DNA of 64,000 bases from an uncultured Pelagibacteraceae bacterium. GTDB taxonomy: Bacteria; Pseudomonadota; Alphaproteobacteria; Pelagibacterales; Pelagibacteraceae. Made by a program: the position numbers and the translations under genes. Positions within the stretch are counted from its first letter, which is position 1. Every line of letters starts with the position of its first letter. Shown one piece after another: positions 47,427-55,401 of this stretch. Where the stretch lies: assembly GCA_902622545.1 (NCBI GenBank), contig CACNQD010000004.1, forward strand, positions 1-64,000, given 5' to 3'. The notes under the pieces were generated by a model, which worked only from the letters and a program-made list of their open reading frames with translations, was not told the origin of the DNA and made no database searches.

Positions 47427-47455
47427 ATGTGTGTAATCTGTTAATATCAAAAAAA

Positions 47456-48448
47456 ATGAAAAAAAACATCTTTAAAAAATTATTTATAAAAATATCTAAG
47501 TTAGTAGGTTACGAATTAATAGATCAAAACGAATTTTACTCACCAACTCTTGAAAAAAATCTTGACGAAAAATTATCTAATAAAAATAAGTCAATAATTC
47601 TTCCTTTGGGCGAGGTAAAATTGACGAAAAAAATTAAAAATTTGTCAGTTATATTTAGAACTAATTCTAATATAGACATTTGGGACCAAAACAAAAAGAG
47701 AGTTTTTGAAGAACCGAAAATCGAATATGTATTAAGATGTTTGTTTTCATTAATAAGATCTATTAACCGACTTAAAAAAGAGAATTCATCAATTAACGTT
47801 AATTTACTGATTATTGATGACGATTCTAAATCAGATAATTTAAATAAAATTAAGGATGTTTTAAATAAAAACCACTCAAAATATTTAATTATAAATCACG
47901 AAAAAGGGGAGCATAAGGAAAAAATATTTGAGAATACAAATGATCAAACATTTTCAAATCTATCTAGCTTGTTAAAATGTTTCGAAACTGCAAAAAAGGA
48001 AAATAGCGATTTAATTTATTTTGTAGAAGATGATTATTTGCATTTTGAAAATTCTTTAACTGATATGATCAATACTTATGAAAGGGTAAGTTCACAAATT
48101 GAAAAAGATATTATAATTTGTCCTTGCGACTATCCTTTTAATTATATGTCTAATGAAAAAACAAATATTTTAATAGGTAGTAATCAACACTGGAGAACAA
48201 TTCAAAAAATTTTATGTACATTTATGATTTCTAAAGAAATGCTAGAAAAATATTGGGATAATTTAATAAAAACTTGTGAAAAAAGACACGACCCTTTTGA
48301 AAAATATATTAATGAAATTTTGTTAAATGAGATTGGTATATCACCAATAAATACACTCTCTATTCATTTAACAAATGTAAATTCAAGTTATGGCTTATCA
48401 CCCTTTGTTGATATCAAAAAGCTTTGGGATGAAAACAATACTAGTTGA
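47456..48448 (+). CDS. Glycosyltransferase-like (GT-A fold) protein
   Basis: A 330-residue cytoplasmic protein. The order of elements suggests a GT-A sugar transferase. A strand and nucleotide region VNLLIIDDDSKSDNLNKIKD is followed by NSDLIYFVEDDYLHFENSLTDMI, in which EDD takes the DxD metal position, and later ICPCDYPFNYM and a helical C terminus. I cannot name a family. The GTG upstream start in the track is dropped for the ATG at 47456. It starts 29 nt from the divergent rhodanese gene. Confidence 0.65.
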   Translation: MKKNIFKKLFIKISKLVGYELIDQNEFYSPTLEKNLDEKLSNKNKSIILPLGEVKLTKKIKNLSVIFRTNSNIDIWDQNKKRVFEEPKIEYVLRCLFSLIRSINRLKKENSSINVNLLIIDDDSKSDNLNKIKDVLNKNHSKYLIINHEKGEHKEKIFENTNDQTFSNLSSLLKCFETAKKENSDLIYFVEDDYLHFENSLTDMINTYERVSSQIEKDIIICPCDYPFNYMSNEKTNILIGSNQHWRTIQKILCTFMISKEMLEKYWDNLIKTCEKRHDPFEKYINEILLNEIGISPINTLSIHLTNVNSSYGLSPFVDIKKLWDENNTS

Positions 48449-48759
48449 TGCAAATGTTTTTTTACATAACTTGCGCCAATACTAAAGAGGCTAAAAAAAT
48501 TTCATCAGTTTTGGTAAGAAAAAAATTGATAGCCTGTGCAAATATTTTTAATAATATTCAATCTGTTTTTTCGTGGAAAAACAAAGTTAACTTCTCAAAA
48601 GAGGTTATAATAATGGGAAAGACAACAAGAAAACTACAAACAAAAATAATTTCAGAGGTAAAAAAAATACACTCTTATGATGTGCCTTGTGTTGTATTTT
48701 CTAAACTTTCATCAGGAAATAAAGAATTTTTAAAATGGATTAGCAATTCTACAAGATGA
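48448..48759 (+). CDS. cutA: Divalent-cation tolerance protein CutA
   Basis: A 103-residue CutA1-family trimeric protein. Family segments are FFYITCANTKEAKKISSVLVRKKLIACANIF, FSWKNKVNFSKEVIIMGKT and IHSYDVPCVVFSKLSSGNKEFLKWI. The role in metal tolerance is named from E. coli and may not hold generally. It starts with a TGATG overlap with the preceding gene and overlaps bcp by 4 nt. Confidence 0.9.
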   Translation: MQMFFYITCANTKEAKKISSVLVRKKLIACANIFNNIQSVFSWKNKVNFSKEVIIMGKTTRKLQTKIISEVKKIHSYDVPCVVFSKLSSGNKEFLKWISNSTR

Positions 48760-49208
48760 AAAAAGCAAAAAATTTTAAGCTATTAGGAACATCAAATAAG
48801 CTAGTTGAATTAAATAAAATAAAATCAAAATTTATTGTTTTGTACTTTTATCCAAAGGATGACACTCCAGGGTGTACTCTCGAAACAAAAGATTTTAGTT
48901 TGTTTTATAATAAATTTAAAAAACTTAACTGTGAAATATATGGAATTTCTAAAGATACAATCGAAAGTCATTTAAAATTTAAAAAGAAATACAAAGTAAA
49001 ATTTGAGCTGTTATCCGATGAGAATAAAATCGCTATTAAAGAATTTAAAGTTTGGGGTAAAAAAAAGTTCATGGGAAAAGAATTTATGGGTTTAATTAGA
49101 AGTACTTTTTTATTAAAGAAAAATGTTATTATAAAAGAATGGCGAAATGTGAGAGTCAAAGGGCACGCAGAAGAAATTTATAATTTTCTTAAAGATAATA
49201 AACTTTAA
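48756..49208 (+). CDS. bcp: Thiol peroxidase, Bcp/PrxQ type
   Basis: A 150-residue thioredoxin-fold peroxiredoxin that reduces hydroperoxides. The peroxidatic cysteine is C40 in FYPKDDTPGCTLE. The second cysteine usually found five residues later is absent (GCTLETKDF), so it may work as a one-Cys form or with an external thiol. It ends the plus-strand run cutA-bcp. A hairpin terminator follows 11 nt after the stop. Confidence 0.9.
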   Translation: MKKAKNFKLLGTSNKLVELNKIKSKFIVLYFYPKDDTPGCTLETKDFSLFYNKFKKLNCEIYGISKDTIESHLKFKKKYKVKFELLSDENKIAIKEFKVWGKKKFMGKEFMGLIRSTFLLKKNVIIKEWRNVRVKGHAEEIYNFLKDNKL

Positions 49209-49219
49209 AATAAATAAAA

Positions 49220-49245
49220 AAGGCCTCCTAGAAATAGGAGGCCTT
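49220..49245. terminator. Bidirectional intrinsic terminator between bcp and amtB
   Basis: A perfect 11-bp stem, AAGGCCTCCTA/TAGGAGGCCTT, with GAAA loop. The minus-strand transcript runs into TTTTTTATTTA, so it is a strong terminator for amtB, while the plus strand has TTAATTAA and would be weaker for bcp. It lies between converging genes. Confidence 0.85.
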
Positions 49246-49277
49246 AATTAAACGTCAAACCAAAGAGGGAGAGATGT

Positions 49278-50579
49278 TTAATCTCGTATAGCATAACCTA
49301 TTACGCCAGTTTCTACGACGTCTGTACCTTTTAGTTCTGCTTCTTTACTTAATCTGATACCAATTGTGTTTTTCATGATCGCCCAAACAATGTAAGCAAC
49401 TACAAAAACAAAAACGTTTATTGATACTATTCCAAGTAATTGAGCTCCAAAACTTGTGTCAGGATTAGTTAGTGGAACTGCTAATGTACCCCAAATACCC
49501 GCAAACATGTGAGCTGGTATTGCACCTACCACGTCGTCAATTTTCATGGCAAAAAGAAATTTTGTTCCATATACAACTATGATACCACCGACTGCACCAA
49601 TTAATATTGCTGCAAATGGTGATGGCATTAAAGGTTCTGCTGTAATTGCAACTAAACCACCAATGCATCCATTTAACATTTGTATTACGTCTGTTTTACC
49701 AAAGTGTAATCTAGTAATAGTTGCTGCTGCCATAACACCACCAGCTCCTGCTAAAAATGTATTCATGAAAATTGTTGATACTGCAATTGCATCATCAGCT
49801 GTACCCATTGCTAACTGTGATCCACCATTAAATCCAAACCAACCTAGCCATAATATAAAAACTCCAACTGTTATTAATGGTATTGAAGAAGCTGCAAATG
49901 GTTTCATTGGAGCTGGATCTCCTTTTTTAGTAAATCTTCCAAGTCTTGGTCCAAGTAATAACGCACCTGCTAATGCTGCTGCACCACCAGTTGAGTGTAC
50001 TAAAGTTGAACCGGCAAAATCTGAAAAACCAGCAGAAGCTAACCAGCCTCCACCCCATTGCCAACCCATTACTATTGGATATATAATTCCTGCTAATATT
50101 GCAGCAAATAATAAGAACGGCCACAATTTAATTCTTTCTGCTAATGCACCAGAACAAATTGATACTGTTGTTGCACAAAATACCATTTGGAAATACCAAT
50201 CAGAACCATCTGAATAACCTGTATCTACAGCGCTAGCATCTGACCATGGTAAAAACTTACCAATGTACCCACCTTCTGGAATTCCATAAGCTAAATTGTA
50301 TCCAAATAGCCAAAACATCATTCCGGCAATTGAAAATAAACCTATATTTTTTGCACATATAACTGATACACTTTTTGAAGTTACACTTCCTGCTTCAAGC
50401 ATTGCGAAACCAGCAGCCATAAACATGACCAAAAATCCACAAACTAAAAATAAGAAAGTATTAAATATAAATCCGACTTCAGCGGATACTGTAGTTTCAG
50501 CATAACCAACACTGGTCATATTAAGTAAGAATATAATGCTTACTGCTGAACCTATCAGTTTGTTAAAAAGTTTTTTCAT
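49278..50579 (-). CDS. amtB: Ammonium transporter
   Basis: A 433-residue Amt/Rh channel with a cleavable-looking signal peptide and about 11 helices. Typical segments are LVFMLEAG-like region FMAAGFAMLEAGSV, FQMVFCATTVSICSGALAERIKL, the DFAGSTLVHSTGGAAALAGALLLGPR helix with the conserved pore His, and GCIGGLVAITA. The start is fixed at 50579 by GGGAGGA just upstream, which lies inside the longer track ORF. No glnK is adjacent. A long inverted repeat lies 73 nt upstream. Confidence 0.97.
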   Translation of the reverse strand: MKKLFNKLIGSAVSIIFLLNMTSVGYAETTVSAEVGFIFNTFLFLVCGFLVMFMAAGFAMLEAGSVTSKSVSVICAKNIGLFSIAGMMFWLFGYNLAYGIPEGGYIGKFLPWSDASAVDTGYSDGSDWYFQMVFCATTVSICSGALAERIKLWPFLLFAAILAGIIYPIVMGWQWGGGWLASAGFSDFAGSTLVHSTGGAAALAGALLLGPRLGRFTKKGDPAPMKPFAASSIPLITVGVFILWLGWFGFNGGSQLAMGTADDAIAVSTIFMNTFLAGAGGVMAAATITRLHFGKTDVIQMLNGCIGGLVAITAEPLMPSPFAAILIGAVGGIIVVYGTKFLFAMKIDDVVGAIPAHMFAGIWGTLAVPLTNPDTSFGAQLLGIVSINVFVFVVAYIVWAIMKNTIGIRLSKEAELKGTDVVETGVIGYAIRD

Positions 50580-50651
50580 TAATCCTCCCATTTAAGAAGT
50601 TTGTTATAAATTTTTATGTGTTAATAACTATTGCTATGTGGATTTAATAGG

Positions 50652-50668
50652 TATGCAAAAATTGCATA
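50652..50668. promoter_or_regulatory. Inverted repeat upstream of amtB
   Basis: TATGCAAAAATTGCATA is a perfect 7-3-7 inverted repeat located 73-89 nt upstream of the amtB ATG, between amtB and the hup terminator. It has the size and symmetry of a dimeric regulator site. There is no U-tract, so a terminator role is unlikely. Which protein binds is unknown; a nitrogen regulator is the natural guess. Confidence 0.4.
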
Positions 50669-50673
50669 TAGAA

Positions 50674-50708
50674 ACAGCCTTTATTAACTCTCAATTAATA
50701 AAGGCTGT
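50674..50708 (-). terminator. Hairpin downstream of hup
   Basis: A perfect 14-bp stem, ACAGCCTTTATTAA/TTAATAAAGGCTGT, with a 7-nt loop. It lies 14 nt after the hup stop in the direction of transcription. The U-rich run after it is poor (TTTCTATATG), so it may be a weak terminator or an mRNA 3'-end stabiliser for a highly expressed gene. Confidence 0.65.
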
Positions 50709-50721
50709 CTAGAGGAAATAT

Positions 50722-50997
50722 TTATTTATTGAATATTTCTTTAAGCGCTTTTGCAGGTAAAAATTTTACCTTTTGAGAAGCTGCGATTTGGATCTGCTCT
50801 CCAGTTCTTGGATTTCGGCCAATTCTAGCTTTTCTCTTAGCAACTTTGTAAGTACCAAAACCAGCTATTTTGACAGAATCATCGTTTTTCAATGCGTCCA
50901 AAATAGTATTTGTAATGGTATCAAATGTTCGCTCAGCATCAGCTTTACTTTGATTTAAAGATCCAGCTAATTTTGCGACTAGTTGTTTTTTGTTCAT
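50722..50997 (-). CDS. hup: DNA-binding protein HU
   Basis: A 91-residue histone-like protein that bends and compacts DNA as a dimer. It starts MNKKQLVAKLAGSLNQSKAD, has the family line GFGTYKVAKRKARIGRNPRTGEQI, and ends with QKVKFLPAKALKEIFNK. A good ribosome site, CCGGAGCTAAA, precedes the ATG. The distinction HU versus IHF cannot be absolute, but no IHF-specific feature is obvious. Confidence 0.93.
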   Translation of the reverse strand: MNKKQLVAKLAGSLNQSKADAERTFDTITNTILDALKNDDSVKIAGFGTYKVAKRKARIGRNPRTGEQIQIAASQKVKFLPAKALKEIFNK

Positions 50998-51143
50998 TTT
51001 AGCTCCGGTATTAGGTTAATTCTATACTTGTCAAAATCCTTTATAAATCAAGCTTTTTTTTAGTGTTAAATTTGGTTTTAAACACAAGATATGGTGTTAA
51101 AAAAACCCTGATTTTACTTGTTTTTTTGGTATTAAAAAACCCC

Positions 51144-52253
51144 TTAAAATAGGCCTAAATCTTTTAGATCGTTGTAAGTTGCAAAAAACATTAGGGATAA
51201 CAATAAAAACATTCCGATTCGAAAAAAACCTTCTTGAGTTTTTTGGGTTAGTGGTCTTCCAAGAATTTTTTCAATTCCATAAAACATTAAATGACCGCCA
51301 TCTAAGAGAGGTATTGGAAATAGATTAATTAAACCCAAGCTTATTGAAATATATGCCATCATGCTTAAAAATGGAACAATTCCAAATTCTGCGACTTGTC
51401 CTGATATTTTAGCTATTCTTATTGGGCCCCCTAATTGGGAGCTATCACCTTTTCCAGTTATTATAGTTCCAAGATATTTTAAAGTTGAAGTAGTTACAAA
51501 GTAAACTTCAGTAATTGAATAATACATTGCTTTGAGTGGACCAAGTTTTTTGTGGTTAATGTTATTATTGTAAGGTAGTAGAGTGATTCCTATCATTCTC
51601 TTTTTTATCTTATTGCCTAAACTGTCCTCAGACTCAACAAAATCTGGTTTAACTTTGAATGATATCTCTTGATCATATCTTAAAACCTTAAACTCAATAA
51701 ATTCAGAAGTTGAAAGTGTAATAAATTTTGATACATCAAGAATACTTTTTACCTCATTTTTATCTATAGAGACTATAACGTCGTTTTTTTTAAGTCCGGC
51801 AATATAAGCAGGACTATCTTTATTAACTTCATCAATCATGGCAGGGGTAAAATCTTTACCAACAAAGATATTAATCATTAAAAATATAATTACAGCTAAT
51901 ATAAAATTAGCTAGTGGCCCGCCAAAGACAATCAGTGATCTTTGGTATAAAGGTTTTAAAGTAAAAAGTTTTTCCCTATCTTTTTTATCGTATTTTTTTA
52001 AAATTTCATCACGGTCAGCTTGAGAAAATACATCTCTATCACCAAAAAATTTTACATAACCTCCTAAAGGAATCCAACAAACTTTCCAACGAGTACCTGA
52101 TTTGTCGTTCCATCCAAATAATTCTTTGCCAAAACCAATTGAAAAATCTGTTACACCTACGCCGTACCTTCGTGCAAAATAATAATGTCCATATTCATGA
52201 ACAAAAACCACAACGATGATTAATATTATAAAAGGTAAAACGAATTCAAACAT
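51144..52253 (-). CDS. rseP: RIP zinc metalloprotease RseP
   Basis: Inner-membrane site-2-protease of 369 residues. The zinc motif HExxH is VFVHEYGHYYFARRYGVG (H19, E20, H23). A PDZ domain lies in the middle (DSPAYIAGLKKNDVIVSIDKNEV), and the second active-site region NLFPIPLLDGGHLMFYG is near residue 310. It cleaves anti-sigma factors or signal-peptide remnants in other bacteria. Usual neighbours such as dxr or bamA are not in the window. It is downstream of thiV on the same strand. Confidence 0.95.
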   Translation of the reverse strand: MFEFVLPFIILIIVVVFVHEYGHYYFARRYGVGVTDFSIGFGKELFGWNDKSGTRWKVCWIPLGGYVKFFGDRDVFSQADRDEILKKYDKKDREKLFTLKPLYQRSLIVFGGPLANFILAVIIFLMINIFVGKDFTPAMIDEVNKDSPAYIAGLKKNDVIVSIDKNEVKSILDVSKFITLSTSEFIEFKVLRYDQEISFKVKPDFVESEDSLGNKIKKRMIGITLLPYNNNINHKKLGPLKAMYYSITEVYFVTTSTLKYLGTIITGKGDSSQLGGPIRIAKISGQVAEFGIVPFLSMMAYISISLGLINLFPIPLLDGGHLMFYGIEKILGRPLTQKTQEGFFRIGMFLLLSLMFFATYNDLKDLGLF

Positions 52254-52271
52254 TCTTATATAATAATATAT

Positions 52272-53702
52272 TTACTTTACTTTCCAAGTTAAAACTGGAA
52301 GTAATGTTGCCGCTATAAACGACAAAAATAAAAGAGATTGTGTTATAAATTCTGGGAAATAGCTAGCAGGAAATAGAATACCAACTAAGATACTTTTTGA
52401 AAAATCAGGACTTGGAAATAACAATATACCACCAAACAACCCAACTACAATTGAGATATAAGCGGTTTTTTCACTAAACGATTTTGAGAAAAAACTATAA
52501 AATATAGTTAAAACTGCTGCACAACAAAACAAGTCAGCTAGCAAAAATAGATATAAAATACTAAAACCTTTTGAAGCAACATATAAAGCGATAAAAGAAA
52601 GCCCTATAATTATGTTTCTAGATAATTTTAAATAATCTTTATTAGAACTTAAAATTTTTTTTCCATCAACTATTATAAGGCTTGATATAGCATTTATAAG
52701 TGTATCTATACTGCTTATAGTCAAAGATATACCCAGCACAATAACTATAATAGACAACGTAGGTATCTCTTTATTTAATAATAAAGAAAAAAAAGCAAGA
52801 TCGGGTATTACATTCAAATTTTTAGATACAGATACTAATCCTGTAAAACCCATCATATATACAATAGGGATTATAACTAAAAAGGAAAATAACAAACTCT
52901 TTTTTAAAACGTGATTATTTTTTGCAGCATAAACTCTTTGCCAATTTCCTTGATGAAAAAGATTAGTGGCTGCAACAGCAATAAAGAATGTTAAGCCTGC
53001 GGTAAAGTTAGGAATATAATTTTTGCTTAATAAATTTGGCTTATTTTTATTTATGAATTCAAAACTGAATTCGTTTGTATTAAATGAAAATAAATAAGAA
53101 AAAGCTATAAACAACAATAATGTAAAAACTATAAATTGAATATTGTCAGTGAATATTGAAGCTCTCAAACCACCATATAAAGTATATATAAGAGAACTAG
53201 AAATAACTATTAAAGCAGTAATCCATAATTCCGTTCCTGAAATATAATTTATCAAAATAGATACAGCCGTAACCTCTGCAATCAAAAAAATAGTCATGTA
53301 AAATATAGATAAAATTAAGATCAGCTTAAATATATGTTTTCCAAATCTTAATCTAATAACCTCAATTAAAGTTTTTGCTTTTGGATAAGTATTTCTAAAT
53401 ATTTTTCCAATAAAAATAATTGCAAATAAGGGAAACGCAGTTCCTAATGAGTAACCAATAACCGCACCTATCCCGCCCCAAGTTGCGGCCGATGCAGGAC
53501 CGAACAAAATCCAAGTACCCAAAGCAGAGGCTACTAAACTACATGTTAATGAGAATGTTCCAACTGATCTATTCGCTACTAAGTAATTATTTAAGCCTTT
53601 GAATTTTTTTGAGTAAAAAAAACCAACTAGGACAAAAGAAAAGCTAATTAATAAAATTAGTGTTATAGCAGATGTTGGATTTAAAATGTTTTGTTGTTCC
53701 AT
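52272..53702 (-). CDS. thiV: Sodium:solute symporter under TPP riboswitch control (thiamin precursor transporter)
   Basis: A 476-residue SSS-family carrier with about 13 helices. The family segments are LTCSLVASALGTWILFGPASAATWGGIGAVIG, YGGLRASIFTDNIQFIVF and GISLTISSIDTLINAISSLI. A TPP riboswitch sits directly before the ATG, so the carrier should serve thiamin supply. SAR11 bacteria need the thiamin pyrimidine HMP, and a riboswitch-controlled SSS gene named thiV has been proposed as its importer. The symbol is assigned on that basis; the substrate is not proven by sequence. Confidence 0.85.
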   Translation of the reverse strand: MEQQNILNPTSAITLILLISFSFVLVGFFYSKKFKGLNNYLVANRSVGTFSLTCSLVASALGTWILFGPASAATWGGIGAVIGYSLGTAFPLFAIIFIGKIFRNTYPKAKTLIEVIRLRFGKHIFKLILILSIFYMTIFLIAEVTAVSILINYISGTELWITALIVISSSLIYTLYGGLRASIFTDNIQFIVFTLLLFIAFSYLFSFNTNEFSFEFINKNKPNLLSKNYIPNFTAGLTFFIAVAATNLFHQGNWQRVYAAKNNHVLKKSLLFSFLVIIPIVYMMGFTGLVSVSKNLNVIPDLAFFSLLLNKEIPTLSIIVIVLGISLTISSIDTLINAISSLIIVDGKKILSSNKDYLKLSRNIIIGLSFIALYVASKGFSILYLFLLADLFCCAAVLTIFYSFFSKSFSEKTAYISIVVGLFGGILLFPSPDFSKSILVGILFPASYFPEFITQSLLFLSFIAATLLPVLTWKVK

Positions 53703-53773
53703 TTATCCCTTTCTGAATTACCGGACAGGTTCAATGGGTATTTCTCAGCCTTAACGGCACCCCATGGAATAAA
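53702..53773 (-). promoter_or_regulatory. TPP riboswitch (thi box) in the thiV leader
   Basis: The minus strand has the conserved TPP aptamer elements in order: GGGGTGCC, GGCTGAGAAATACCC, TTGAACCTG and GGTAATTC. The closing helix P1 can be drawn as TTTATTCC pairing with GGGATAAA. The 3' strand contains the ribosome site GGGA and reaches the A of the start codon, so ligand binding would directly hide the translation start. No separate expression platform is visible. Confidence 0.95.
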
Positions 53774-53808
53774 TTTATATAAATATTTTTTGATTGTAAA
53801 TAATTAAT

Positions 53809-55086
53809 TTAAAATTGCTCTTTTTCTGTAGAGCCTTCCATAGCGGTTGTAGAACTTTTTCCACCACTAATCGTATTTGACACAGCATCAAAATATGATG
53901 TTCCAACTTCTCTTTGATGTTTGACACTAGTGTATCCGTCTTTTTCTCTAGCAAATTCCTGCTGTTGAATTCTTGAATATGCAGTCATACCTTCTTTTTT
54001 ATACTTCTCTGCTAATTCAAAAATTGCAATATTTTGTGTATGAAAGCCCGCTAGTGTAATGAATTGGAATTTATATCCCATCGCACTAATTTTTTGTTGA
54101 AAAGTTGCAATTTCAGAGTCTGACAAATGTTTTTTCCAATTAAAAGATGGTGAACAATTATAAGCTAGTAATTTACCTGGAAATTTATTGTGTATAGCGT
54201 CAGCAAATTTTTTAGCTTCATCTAAATTTGGAGTTGCTGTCTCACACCAAATTAGGTCAGAGTATGGTGCATATGCAAGTCCTCTAGATATTGCTTGATC
54301 AATTCCGTGTTTAACATAATAAAATCCTTCTGTTGATCTTTCACCAGTTAAAAAGGGTTTGTCGTTTTCATCATGATCATTTGTAATCAATTTTGCAGCA
54401 TTTGCATCTGTTCTTGCTAAAATTATCAAAGGAACATCGGCAATATCAGCAGCTAACCTAGCGGCTTTTAAGTTTTTTATCATTGTACTTGTTGGAACCA
54501 ATACTTTTCCACCCATATGTCCACATTTTTTCTCACTTGCTAACTGGTCCTCAAAATGAACTCCAGCAGCACCAGCTTTTATAAATTTTTTAGCTAACTC
54601 AAAAACATTGAGTGGTCCGCCAAATCCAGCTTCGCCGTCGGCAATTATCGGTAACATATAATCAACTCTGTCTTTAGATTTCATTTGACCATCTTTAATT
54701 TCCATGTGTTGAATTTGATCAGCTCTCATTAAAGCATTATTCATTGACTCAACTAATTTTGGTGCGCTATCGTATGGATATAATGATTGATCTGGATACA
54801 TTTCACCTGCGCTGTTAGCATCAGCAGCGACTTGCCATCCACTTAGGTAAATTGCTTTAAGGCCAGCTTTTGCATGCTGGACTGCATGATTTCCAGATAA
54901 TGATCCTAATGTATTAACGTAAGGCTCGGAGTTTAACAATCTCCACAATTTTTGAGATTGATGTTTGCACATCGAATACTCTATTTTTATAGATCCTCTT
55001 AATCTTTCTACATCTTCCGGGGTATAATCCCTTTTTACTCCTGCAAATCTTTTTAGGTCATATGATATTTTAGATTCGGAGCTCAT
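53809..55086 (-). CDS. aceA: Isocitrate lyase
   Basis: Glyoxylate-shunt enzyme that splits isocitrate into succinate and glyoxylate, 425 residues. The catalytic signature [13 protein letters not shown] is at about residue 186. Other family segments are [37 protein letters not shown] and [15 protein letters not shown]. Malate synthase is not in the window. Upstream lie a possible 54-codon ORF and repeated TTTACAAA sites. The divergent regulator gene starts about 315 nt away. Confidence 0.98.
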   Translation of the reverse strand: MSSESKISYDLKRFAGVKRDYTPEDVERLRGSIKIEYSMCKHQSQKLWRLLNSEPYVNTLGSLSGNHAVQHAKAGLKAIYLSGWQVAADANSAGEMYPDQSLYPYDSAPKLVESMNNALMRADQIQHMEIKDGQMKSKDRVDYMLPIIADGEAGFGGPLNVFELAKKFIKAGAAGVHFEDQLASEKKCGHMGGKVLVPTSTMIKNLKAARLAADIADVPLIILARTDANAAKLITNDHDENDKPFLTGERSTEGFYYVKHGIDQAISRGLAYAPYSDLIWCETATPNLDEAKKFADAIHNKFPGKLLAYNCSPSFNWKKHLSDSEIATFQQKISAMGYKFQFITLAGFHTQNIAIFELAEKYKKEGMTAYSRIQQQEFAREKDGYTSVKHQREVGTSYFDAVSNTISGGKSSTTAMEGSTEKEQF

Positions 55087-55124
55087 TTTTTCCTTTGAAA
55101 AAGTTAATAATTAAGACTTAAAAA

Positions 55125-55289
55125 TTAGTTACTGTTATACTCGTTAGTAAACTCATTCATTCCACTTGAGCCCCAATCACAATGATCATCTCTTAAATAA
55201 ATGCCAGAGTTGTCAGTGTGATTTTGATTCTCATGGTCAGAACTTAAAGCCTTATTTACTTGATTTTTTATCTTGTTTTTGCTGTTCAT
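55125..55289 (-). CDS. Possible 54-aa leader ORF upstream of aceA
   Basis: An open frame from ATG at 55289 to TAA at 55125 on the minus strand, absent from the track. The product begins MNSKNKIKNQVNKALSSDHE and continues polar, with NSGIYLRDDHCDWGSSGMNE. The DNA is less AT-rich than ordinary intergenic DNA here. No clear ribosome site is visible. It fills the 5' part of the aceA leader and could be a small protein or a chance frame in a long 5' untranslated region. Confidence 0.4.
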   Translation of the reverse strand: MNSKNKIKNQVNKALSSDHENQNHTDNSGIYLRDDHCDWGSSGMNEFTNEYNSN

Positions 55290-55302
55290 GTAAACTTTAT
55301 AA

Positions 55303-55392
55303 TTTACAAAATTTACAAAATCTATAAATAAGTTAATAATGCTTGTAAAATCAATAAATTTATTGTAAATTATTATTTACAAAATTTACAAA
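55303..55392. promoter_or_regulatory. Direct-repeat operators between aceA and the ScfR-type regulator gene
   Basis: An identical 17-mer, TTTACAAAATTTACAAA (two TTTACAAA units 9 nt apart), occurs at 55303-55319 and again at 55376-55392. Two further half-sites in opposite orientation (TTGTAAA) lie between, near 55343 and 55363. The second 17-mer ends 9 nt before the regulator ATG. The half-site resembles the TTTGCAAA core of RamB sites in actinobacteria, which fits the adjacent RamB/ScfR-type gene. It is likely the control region of both genes. Confidence 0.7.
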
Positions 55393-55401
55393 TGGAAAAT
55401 T

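Noticed and set aside
49546-50217. 223-aa plus-strand ORF in the track opposite amtB
   Set aside because: It lies entirely within amtB on the other strand, and its composition (Pro/Ala/Asn-rich runs) is that of an antisense frame of a membrane protein. AmtB has unmistakable family motifs.
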